This document shows, piece after piece, positions 1 to 12,200 of a DNA stretch of 64,000 bases. Origin of the DNA: Omphiscola glabra. Lineage: Eukaryota > Mollusca > Gastropoda > Lymnaeidae. Both the position numbers and the translations under genes were made by a program. The notes below the pieces were generated by a model that had not been told where the DNA came from, ran no database searches, and saw only the letters and a program-made list of their open reading frames with translations. The stretch lies in contig OZ024809.1 in the NCBI GenBank assembly GCA_964017045.1, positions 7,153,012 to 7,217,011 on the forward strand, in the 5' to 3' direction. Each line of letters opens with the position of its first letter. Position 1 is the stretch's first letter.

Positions 1-264
1 CTCCAAAAGCAGGACATTTTAAAATTTCAAATTTAAAACCAGTTGTGGCATTAATTTATGCATGTATATCAGATGTACTGGATATTTTGAAAAAATTAAA
101 GTTACTAAATTTTAACAAATTTTTTTTTATAGTTTAAAACTCGGTACTGACTTTAACTCACAACAAACGAGGACAAGGTCTAAAAACCAGGGATGTCCCT
201 GGTTAAGAGCAGTACAAATGGTCAACTGATGTTAACGATTTTGAGGATTCTTTGTGAGACTTAC

Positions 265-3200
265 CTTTGATGCTTTCTCTTGAAGCTTGGGAAGCAGTGT
301 CAGCTGAATTAATAACTTTGTTTAATGTTGTTATCCAATCATGGGCCTCTGCTTCATTCTCTGCTGCCAGCAAACATGGCTGACGGTTGGTCATTTTGAT
401 CTCAAAACAAAACTTTCCTTTCTTGGGGTTCTGGAGGATGAAAAAAAAAGATCATTGAAAAAAACACATTTACGTATAGATTTTAATCACATAATAAATG
501 CCCATAAAAATCGTATTCTATTTTGTCCTCATGAATTTAAGCCAACGGGTAAATTTACCATTATTCCTGTAAAAGTATAGAAGTTTATTAACCAATAAGA
601 CTTCCATGTCTTATTAAAAATTGTATGTTTGATGAATTTTCTAATGGGTTACACTGCTCCCTCAAGGGCCAATGGTAGCAAACAAGGGCCATTGGTAGCA
701 ACCACATGCCAATGGTAGCAACCAAGGGTCAATGGTAGCAATCAAGGGCCAATGGTAGCAAACATGGGCCAATGGTAGCAACCACATGCCAATGCTAGCA
801 ACCAAGGGCCAATAGTAGCAACCAATGGCCAATGATAGAAATCAAGGGCCAATGGTAGCAATCAAGGGCCAATGTTAGCTAATATAAACATGAGCACCTT
901 AACAACTTCAGTGGCCAAGTCTAGAAAGATGGCTCCCTTGGCATCAGATTTCTTGTCATCCTTAAAGATCTCCAGCAAGTACGTGTAGTCTGACTGCTGC
1001 TTTAGTTGGAAGAATCTACGCTTGAATTGCTATGGGAAGAAGAGCAAGGTATGCCAAGTTGGACCAGTCAACAAGATATGCCAAGTTGGACCAGTCAACA
1101 AGGTATGCCAAGTTGGACCAGTCAACAAGGTATGCCAAGTTGGACCAGTCAACAAGGTATGCCAAGTTGGACCAGTCAACAAGGTATGCCAAGTTGGACC
1201 AGTCAACAAGGTATGCCAAGTTGGACCAGTCAACAAGGTATGCCAAGTTGGACCAGTCAACAAGGTATGCCAAGTTGGACCAGTCAACAAGGTATGCCAA
1301 GTTGGACCAGTCAACAAGGTATGCCACATTTGACCAGTCAAGTTTGCATTCATTTAGAGCTGGTCACTGTGACAGTGATGGCAATGACAAACAAGCTCAG
1401 TTAGACATATTCATTAATTTCTGGTAAGTTTTGATGTAATAAGATCATAATTTCTGGCAAATTGTAATATAAAATGTAATTGCTGATAAGTTTTAATATA
1501 AAATGATCATAATTGATGGAAAACTTTAATGTAATTTTAGATATTGAAAATTTAAATTAAAAAAAAAATATTTGATGGAATATTTTAAGCCAAAATAATT
1601 GTTTTTAACCCAGTCTACAAATATTTTGGGACGAATATACAAACATCATGAGCAGCTGACTGACCTTAGTAAAACTAATAATGTTGTCTTTTCCCCCATC
1701 AGGTCCTTTCAACAGCCAGCCTTTCTTAATGACAACAGACATAAAGCCGTGACTCATTGTGTCCTGAGAAAACAATATGGAAGCAACTGACAAGCAACAT
1801 TTTTTTAAAACCATAAATTATTTCTTTTAATAATTAAAAAAAAAAAAATCCTAAATTATTTATTTCATAGCAAAAACCTTACATCATCTTTTTCCTCCAC
1901 CTCTGCATCAATTTCAAATATATGTTCCTGGAGAGGTTCCTTCTTTGTAACACTGAAAGAATATACAAGAAAAAAAGGCAACATGATTTAGAAAGGTTCA
2001 CAATTGTTGGTAATAAATAAGATGGCATTTTTACAATAGTTCTGGTATGACAGGCTTCTGGAAATAACAAGAAATGATCCACAACAAGAGATAGTTTTGA
2101 GGCACACTGGTATGACAGGGTTCTTGAATTAACAAGAAAGTATTCAACACAAGAGATAGTTTGAGAAGCACTGGCATGACAGGGTTCTGGAAATAACAAG
2201 AAATTATTCAACACAAGAGATAGTTTGAGAAGCACTTTTTTAGAAGAATACATAAAACATTTAATGATATAAAATGTTCAATTTTATATTTATTATGAAA
2301 GATTGTGATCAGAGATTTCATATAAAAATCATATGTGTGTAAAATACACCAAAGGATATAACTAATTCACCCTGATATTGTCATAACTGATTACTCCATG
2401 GTATCCCCCCTCCCCCACAAGAGTTATCTTTGACTGACCTGATAATTAGTTCCAAGACATTTCCCATAATTCAATACTAATTATCTAATAATGTACCAGA
2501 GGACACAAAGTTGAACATGTAAGTACTATTGAAATGTTTAGACAAGCAGAACTGAAACAAACTTTTGACTCTAGCTAAAACTTGAGGTGTCTCTGGATTC
2601 ATGCCAAAATATTTTTGTTTCAACCCATGTGCCAGTAGCAGCAAGGTTAAAATGACATTTTTATGTTGAAAAGAGATGCATTTTTTAAAAAAAGTTTTTT
2701 TTAGTTTTTATTCACAAATGCTTTAAAGTAACGAAGTGGCTATTCGGACCCGGGTACCAGAAGTGAGAGGTTGGATTTTTAAAAAAATATTAAAAATACT
2801 ATTGTTGCACTTAGTCTAAAGAGACCCGGGTCTGAATAGCGGCCATGCGTTCCCTGGTCCCATCAGACTAAATGCTATTCCAATGTCATTTGTGGTAGTT
2901 CATTTTAGTAAAACTGAAGAAATAAATTTACAAACGCATAGTCCATTTCAATTATCTTTCATTTAATACCAAATTTTGTCTCACAAACCCAACAATAATT
3001 TTTTAAATAGTTTTTTAATAAACTCTACCTCTCACTTCTGATATGGAATAGCCGCAGCCTTAAAGTAATGAATTAAAATGTCTTAAAAGAAAATGAAGTG
3101 CTGCCCTTTGGTCAGACATACTTGGGTAGCTGCTGGTAGCTGCCAGCGTAGGCCTGGTACTTGAACTTGATCATCTGCAGCTCACTGGTGTATGTCTTTA

Positions 3201-6200
3201 TGCATTCCTTGACCATCAGGTTGGTCACCTCCTGGGCAGCATTAGCGGGGACTGTGGACACCACCGTTCGAGTCTTACGTATAGGTGTGGGTGGCTGTGT
3301 GAGAGAGAGTGACACACTTAAGACTTGACTGCGGGGGGGGGGGGTCAAATTGTTACCTAACATTCTTAAATCCCTTGTAGAAATTTATGTTGTTACAAAT
3401 TTAATTATTTCAACATGATTTTAGCCAAATGTTTTAAATTTGAAACGGTGCACATACTAGCACATACTGTAAGCATTCAACTATATCTTTCTGATGACAC
3501 TTAGTTTTAACAAATACATCCCACCCTCACAAAATGTGACACCTACCGGCTGCTCCACGTCATCATGTGGGAAGTTAAGCATGTCCCTCTGTGGATCATT
3601 GTGGAGCAGGACTTTATTCTTGACAACAAAAGTTTCATAGTCCACGGGTTCAACGAGCTTGGGTCTAGACTGAGTAAAAAAAATGTGACAAACATTGGCA
3701 TCACAGTTTAAGTTTTGTATGACCAGCAGTAGAAACCACAGTTTTGGTCTTGACTGAAAGAGCACAAGTTTTGGACAAACTCTTCACTGATCAACTTTTT
3801 GTGTGTTGGTAGGCAGACATTTTAGAAGTTATGAGCTGTTTACCGAATTTGTAAATTGTCTTGAAAGAAAACAGAAGAATTAATAAACAACTCAACCATA
3901 CCCCCCTTGAGCTTTTAATTCGGCCAAACGTTATACTTATGACGTTATACTTATGACGTTATACTTATGACGTTATACTTATGACGTTATACTTATGACG
4001 TTATACTTATGACGTTATACTTATGACGTTATACTTATGACGTTGGTTGCGGCTTAACCTTATTATGTAGTGAAATAGTTGTAGTGAAAAAAAGATATTA
4101 CAGTACACTTTAATCAAATGAAAGCACACCCTTTTCAATACCAGCATTTGGCCCAATGTTTTCTTTATTGAAACAAGGAGAATAACCCTAAGACAGTGGT
4201 TCTCAACCTTCCTAATGCCACGACCCTTTAATACAGTTCCTCATATTGTGGCGAACCCCAGTCACAAAATTATTTTCGTTGCTATTTCATAACTGTAGAG
4301 TATATGCTTTCCGATGGTCTTAGGCCCCCCCTGGGAAAGGGTCGTTTGACCCCCAAAGGGGTCGCAACCAACAGGTTGATAACCGCTGAATTAAGAGATC
4401 ATTTAATTTCATTTTTGCTTAAAATGCATGTCTTATGTCAATAATACATAAATCAATCATACATAAAGCCACATCTGAGCGATTATGTCAATGAAACTTG
4501 GATCAGTGTGTTTTTTATAATTCTCTTTTATCATTCTATTTCAATGCCTGTCAACTGACAAGGTCACTGATCCATGAAAACAGGAGCAGTTTTAAAACTA
4601 AATGATTATGAATACAGAACCTACCAGGTGGACCTGGACTGAAGTAGGAAACTTTTCATTCCCAGCTATGGCAGATTGTTGAAAATGGGAACGATGATGG
4701 ATCAATTTAGAAGTAAGCTGAGATGGCAGTGATTTATTCCGCTGAACTGGCATGATTTTTTTTCTCCCTCTTGGATGTCCAGAGCTTTAAAGACCTGACC
4801 AGCTTGTGACCAAGTCAAAGCACGTGCTCATCATATTATGTAATTGTTCATCATATTAAGTAATTGAAACTCTCCATTCAGAACAAATCACAATATAGTA
4901 AGAACAATTAGGAACTCATGGCCAGATATAAATAACCTTCAGTGAATGGATGATGTAAAAGAAATATTCTGTCGGCTCCGGAACCATCTTCAAATTTGTT
5001 TTAGTTCCAATTTCAAAATTGAATCATTTCCACAATACATCATTGCAATAAACGGAACTGGACTCTCTGTTATTGCAGCACTCACAATGATGGAAATATC
5101 AGGAAACAAACCACTTTTCAAAATTCTTAATTAACACTGCAAAAACACAACAAAAATGATCGAAGAGAATGCATCAATCACACACAATTCTTTGTGAACA
5201 TGAGTAGACTTTATAAAAACTAAACAAGTCCTCGTTATATCAAGAATTTATTGATTGAATCTATCCATTAGGGTTTTCTTTTATCAAAGCTTTGACAACC
5301 AGGCCAGGGATAATAATAATAATAATAGCTTCTAGGACTTAAAACAGTCCTGCACAACATACAGCCCGCGGGCCAAATGCGGCCCACCACCAGCACACAC
5401 TTTGTGGCCCGCGAAGTAACAAAATATTCTTTATTTTTATTATTTTCTTAGCTTTCCCCCCATCCTTTTATTTTTGCCAGCACAAGTTTTTCATAAAGTA
5501 TTACGACCCGCCTAACATTCTGAGTTGTGCAGGCCTGACTTCAAACATTAAAATTTCTCTACGATTTTATTTGAAACAAAAGCAATGTGTTTTTTTTTTG
5601 TGTGCTAAATATATTTCTTTTAAGATCAAATAAATGACAACAACTGGCAACTGTGATTTCAGAATATTTGTCAATGCTGTCAAAATATGAAGCCAGCTTG
5701 CTATGTAACATTTTTATGTAACTGTTTTCTGAGAGCCCCTTTGTTCAAAAGTTCTGAGAAACTGGTTGGTAAAAAAAAACAACCCAAAAAATTCTTTTGT
5801 AAAAAAAAAATAAATTACTATTCAAATCAGGATTGTCTGTCTACATTCTTTTGAATTACTGAATGCAAAAAGTTCCAATTAGTCTTTGATATGCTAATAT
5901 TTAATACCAGTAAAACTCAAAATGTGGCCACCTTTTCTTTTTCTGGTCTATGAGTTTATGTGGACTTTTTTGTTGTTGGGGACCAACTTATTTTACATTA
6001 ATAACTTTATATTTATTTAACAATCCTTTAAAAAAATACTTTGAATTATTTTGAATGGCATTTTGTAAGATTAAAAACTGCGCTTTTATGATATGATCAG
6101 ACTTTATCAGTGTATTAAAGCATAATACTGTTTGAACAAAGTCGAGAGACACTGACAGAAAGTAGATTCTGACTCCGAAGTCATTTAGTTCAGAGCCTCG

Positions 6201-9200
6201 ATCCACTCATTTTTACAGCATATATTTTACTATTGAGGTCAGGATTTTTTGTTTGTTTGTTCACCAAGTGAATCAAACTGTGATACAGTAAATTATGCTT
6301 ACACTCATCTATGTCTCCTTTTTAAACACTCAGAAAATTAGCTTTTGACGTAATCTTCAATCCACAGCAATCTTGAAACAAAACAAAAAAAAATTAGAAT
6401 TTAAGTCTGGAAAAATGAGTGACCAGTCCAATGTAGCTACATCTTTGAGAACTATTTGAACTTTTGCAAACATCCTGTCCAACATACATCCAACATCTTG
6501 AGTCACTTTCGTCACAAATAAGAATGAGAAATTTGATGAGAAGGAAATTTCTTTACAGATATTTTGTTTTTACTCTTCAAATGAAAAATTAAAAAATCAG
6601 TTATAGCCTAAAGCTCAATCACAGCGACAAGTCATCAATCATAAACTCATTAACAGCAAGAGGTGACAGCAAATACATGTACAACCTTGAATAAATTTAA
6701 ATAGGATAACCAAAAAAAATGCGTGTCTATAGACTTGTGGACTATATAAAAAGTAAGATTTGAACATTCAAATGTGTTGCTCATATAAAATAAAGCTGTT
6801 GATGTTTCTGATAATGGGGCACTAAAGAACAGTGACCTTTATGAGATGTTTGAGGAGAGATTTAAGCTTGTGGAAATGACTTGAAATACAATATTTATGA
6901 ATGCCATGCTGCACACACCTTTCAGCCACTTGCCAACCATTGCTGTCAGCCACTTGCCAACCATTGCTGTAACAATGTTACTGGTTGTTTGCTGGTGGCC
7001 TTTATTTACTTCATGTCAGTGGACCACAAACAAAACCATGGCTACATTCAAACATGGGGCCTTTGCACCTCACCCCCTTTCCTATTTAGAGACATTGACA
7101 GGACGGAATAAACAATCTATTTTATATGGAAAGACATTCTTAGTTCATCTAACGAATCTGGATTTTTAAAGCATTTATACCAGGGTTCTCACATACATAC
7201 AATAAAGCCCTATCTAGCCACCTGCAAATGACATGTTCTCCTGTACGGACAACAATGCCCTATCCAATGATCTGCAAATGACCAGTTCTCCTGTACGGAC
7301 AACAAAGCCCTATCCAATGATCTGCAAATGACAAGTTCTCCTATAAGGACAACAAAGCCTTATCCAATGACCTGCAAATGACAAGTTCTCCTGTAAGGAC
7401 AACAAAGCCCTATCCAGTGATCTGCAAATGACAAGTTCTCCTATAAGGACAACAAAGCCCTATCCAATGATCTGCAAATGACAAGTTCTCCTGTAAGGAC
7501 AACAAAGCCCTATACAGTGATCTGCAAATGACAAGTTAATACAATAAAGCCCTATCCAATGATCTGCAAATGACAAGTTCTCCTGTACGGACAACAAAGC
7601 CCTATCCAGTGATCTGCAAATTGACCAGGATTCTCACAAGAGGACATATCCAACCTCTATGCAGGGGGGCCAGAAAAATTAATATCATTAATATCAAACA
7701 GCAATCACAAGATTATAATTCAGAAGTTTGCTTCTATTCACAAGATCCAGTAATGACCTTAACGCTCCCAGCATAATGTGACCAATGCATTCTCCATGAG
7801 ATCTATTGAACTGTTTTCAATATTTTATATGCACACTAATGTCTCCTCTCTGATATTTAGGCTTGACATAAGATCTAGCCCATTGAAATGCCAGAGTCGT
7901 TTCACGGGAGTGCATCTGTGCTAACAACAGAAATAGCCGCCCCCACTGTCATCATATTTCACAGCTTCCTACATCAGCTTAAGGGCAGGATTTCTCAAAT
8001 TGTCATTTTCCCAGCAAATTTTAGTGCAATTTTCAGGACCCAGCAGCACCACAGTTCAAATTTGATACCAACAGATCTCACATGATCCATTCCTTAATAA
8101 GAAATCACAGTTTGAGAAACACTGCTGGGTGTGTGTGTGTGTGTTTGCAAGAAGAAAGCTCTGGCATGCACCAGGTTCAGCTATGCCTAATGCACAAAAA
8201 CTGAGCCCTGCCCCTAAACTGAAACCAAAGTAAACTAAATCCCCCTGGCTTAACTGGAATGTCATTCCAGGAAGCAAGGAGATTGACTAACTTGAACAAG
8301 AATAAAGACAAACACAGCTAGTGATTACTTTAACAAGTGCAGTGAATTACAAGCTGCACACTCACAACAGCTCAAGAGGAAATCTCCCAATGGGTCAAAA
8401 TGATAAAATAATTTCATGATATATGGATAAACTTGTCTCAGGATCTTGTATGTTGAATTATTATTTCATACACTAGAAAGTAACAAGATACAGGAGGCCC
8501 AGGCTGCAGATGTTAACAATTAATACAATTCAATATATATTTTACAAGTTCTGCTTTCACAGCAAATACAAATGCATCCCTTAATTCTATAATAAAAAAA
8601 AATGTATTTAGTGTGTATGCAGACTCTGGTCATAGCCTGGCGCTAGAAACAACTTTCAACTAAATCTAAATTTGTATCAGAGAAAATGATCACTTTAATA
8701 ATATACAGGACACACAATTTCAAAATCAGATTTATTTCAAAGTTTTACAATGATATCCTACCAGTTGAAGAATGATTTCAAAGTTTTACAACGATATCCT
8801 ACCAGTTGAAGAATGATTTCAAAGTTTTACAGCGATATCCTACCAGTTGAAGAATGATTTCAAAGTTTTACAACGATATCCTACCAGTTGAAGAATGATT
8901 TCAAAGTTTTACAACGATATCCTACCAGTTGAAGAATGATTTCAAAGTTTTACAACGATATCCTACCAGTTGAAGAATGATTTCAAAGTTTTACAATGAT
9001 ATCCTTCCTACCAGTTGAAGAATGATTTCAAAGTTTTACAATGATATCCTACCAGTCGAAGAATGATTTCAAAGTTTTACAACGATATCCTACCAGTTGA
9101 AGAATGATTTCAAAGTTACAATGATATCCTACCAGTTAAAGAATGATTTCAAAGTTTTACAACGATATCCTACCAGTTGAAGAATGATTTTAAAGTTTTA

Positions 9201-12200
9201 CAATGATATCCTTCCTACCAGTCGAAGAATGATTTCAAAGTTTTACAACGATATCCTACCAGTTGAAGAATGATTTTAAAGTTTTACAATGATATCCTTC
9301 CTACCAGTTGAAGAATGATTTCAAAGTTTTACAATGATATCCTACCAGTCGAAGAATGATTTCAAAGTTTTACAACGATATCCTACCAGTTGAAGAATGA
9401 TTTCAAAGTTACAATGATATCCTACCAGTTAAAGAATGATTTCAATGTTTTACAACGATATCCTACCAGTTGAAGAATGATTTCAAAGTTTTACAACGAT
9501 ATCCTACCAGTTGAAGAATGATTTTAAAGTTTTACAATGATATCCTTCCTACCAGTTGAAGAATGATTTCAAAGTTTTACAACGATATCCTACAAGCTGA
9601 AGAATGATTTTCACATTTTTTAACTTCTTCTACAAGTTACACAAATATTTTTTTTTTTAAAGAAAAAAAAAAAGACACAAAAACTGTCACTGTACCGGTA
9701 AACAGAATCTCATATTTTATCACAAATGTTTCATCTTCTGATGATAAAGTCACAGAGACGCTTTTCTTTCCATCAAGCCTCCTTTTAGAATTGTTTACTT
9801 CATTTAGTTACAGGCCCCCACAGTATATGGCAGAGGAAGAGGGGGCTGGGGGTAGTTGACTCCCCATGAAATAACTAAATTAGAAACAACTAAGAGAAAA
9901 GACTAATTCAATGCAACAACAAGGTAAACGTAATAAGTAATTAGGAGCTATGAATCTGTCAGTCACAATTTTTAAAATTTCATTATTTCAGTCCTCTGTT
10001 TAGGGATGAGAGGTAGGGGTTAATAGACAAGAATCACCTGGGTTGTCTGAGATGGGAGGTAGGGGTTAATAGACAAGAATCACCTGGGTTGTCTGAGATG
10101 GGAGGTAGGGGTTAATAGACAAGAATCACCTGGGTTGTCTGAGATGGGAGGTAGGGGTTAATAGACAAGAATCACCTGGGTTGTCTGAGATGGGAGGTAG
10201 GGGTTAATAGAGAAGAATCACCTGGGTTGTCTGAGATGGGAGGTAGGGGTTAATAGACAAGAATCACGTGGGTTGTTTGAGATGGGAGGTAGGGGTTAAT
10301 AGACAAGAATCACCTGGGTTGTCTGAGATGGGAGGTAGGGGTTAATACAAAAGAATTACCTGGGTTGTCTGAGATTGGAGGTAAGGGTTAATACAAAAGA
10401 ATCATCTGGGTTATCTGAGATTGGAGGTAAGGGTTAATACAAAAGAATCACCTGGGTTATCTGAGATTGGAGGTAAGGGTTATACAAAAGAATCACCTGG
10501 GTTATCTGAGATTGGAGGTAAGGGTTAACACAAAAGAATCACCTGGGTTGTCTGAGATTGGAGGTAACGTTTAATACAAAAGAATCACCTGGGTTGTCTG
10601 AGATTGGAGGTAAGGGTTAATACAAAAGAATCACCTGGGTTGTCTGAGATCGGAGGTAAGGGTTAATACAAAAGAATCACCTGGTTCGTCTGAGATGGGA
10701 GGTAGGGGTTAATAGACCAGTATTACTTGTGTTGTCTGAGATGGGATGTAGGGTTCACACTCTCATAATGTCATAGCCAACCTAATAAACATGATCTCTA
10801 ATAGTTATCTGAGATGGGAGGTAGGGGTTAATACAAAAGAATCACCTGGTTCGTCTGAGATGGGAGGTAGGGGTTAATAGACAAGTATTACTTGTGTTGT
10901 CTGAGATGGGAGGTAGGGTTCACACTCTCATAATGTCATAGCCAACCTAATAAACATGATCTCTAATAGTGAATACAACCAGACCTATGTGAATAATTTT
11001 GATAACAATGCTGACAGCAAGGAGCTGAACTCTGTTCAACCCTAATTTCTCTTTGATTTATTGGTTTCCTTATTAAAGAATGTACCCACCCGTTTTCCAC
11101 ACCCCTGCAATTTTGAAGGGGAAAAAATATTCTTTAGTTTTTAAAGAAGCAGCTGAATTGCAATTCTCTATATTTTTTTTAATGTTCTCCTATTTTACCT
11201 ACAAGAGGATCTTTGAAGTAAGATGTATGCTGACAGTCACTTACACAACCCAATTTTAAAAAAAATTTTTTTTTTTTTAATACTTGGATGGGTTTGTTAA
11301 AGAATTTTTGAAATTAGTTCAAGTACACTATACATATAAGAGATGAAAAAAGTTACTACGTTACACCATTTATTTGAACCACTTGGTCGATAAAATGGAA
11401 ACTGGACAATTCTCTTGCTTTGGCTCCTTTTTATAATGAAATTAAGATTGTCACATTGCAGGCTAACCGCCAATCCTGCCAGATGACAGCTAATCCTCTA
11501 TTAACGACAAACCCTGTTCAAATATCTTAGAAATTATAAATGCCAAAGGAGAGAGAAAATTAATGTTCTAGTTTTTTAATTTATTTTAATTTCTATTCCA
11601 TTTCTCAAAAGGTTTCACCAATGTCCCCCCTACGATAATAATAATAGTTTATTTGTCAACAAATAATTGAAAAAATGATGTTATTACTAAAGATGAGAAG
11701 ATATGGGGCTTACTATCCTCAGTCCCATACTTATATTGTGCCTGATCAATACTGTACAAAACTAATACATCGCATCCCGTACAAGCTTAGTGAAAAATGT
11801 GAAAACGACAAAACAACACAAGAAAGGGTTAGAGATGTTGAATGTTTACAGGTGCTTGCCTCCTCCTCCTCCAGCAGCAAAACTGGCAGGTACAATGGTA
11901 TTTTTTTGGCCCAACCAGGTTATCTCTAATTACATCAGTGATGGCTGCACAGGTTAAGGTAGAGAAAGGTTGCATTGACATTGAGAACAGGGGGAGGGGA
12001 TTGTGGAGGTGGACCTTCCCAATTTCAGACTAAAAACAGGTGGTGTTGTTGTACCCCCCTCACAGAACCCACAATTGCTTTTTTCTTGACAAACATTCTC
12101 GGCAATGATTTTCATTACATGTATTAAATGGAGGGTTAATATTTTTCACAAATTTTCTACTCATATTTTTACTGACACCAAGATACTAGAAGTTCATTAA

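Noticed and set aside
663..880. A CRISPR-like regular array
   Set aside because: Direct tandem units without unique spacers; the genome is eukaryotic. The same applies to all other arrays here.
1006..1427. Repeated-peptide open frames such as GMPSWTSQQ
   Set aside because: 27 bp minisatellite within a DOCK intron, open in four frames.
6881..7169. Two overlapping plus-strand open frames containing a duplicated ANHCCQPL peptide
   Set aside because: They arise from a short direct repeat and have no similarity to known proteins.
11675..12033. Two overlapping plus-strand open frames in DOCK intron 1
   Set aside because: No domain, no splice context and antisense to the host gene.
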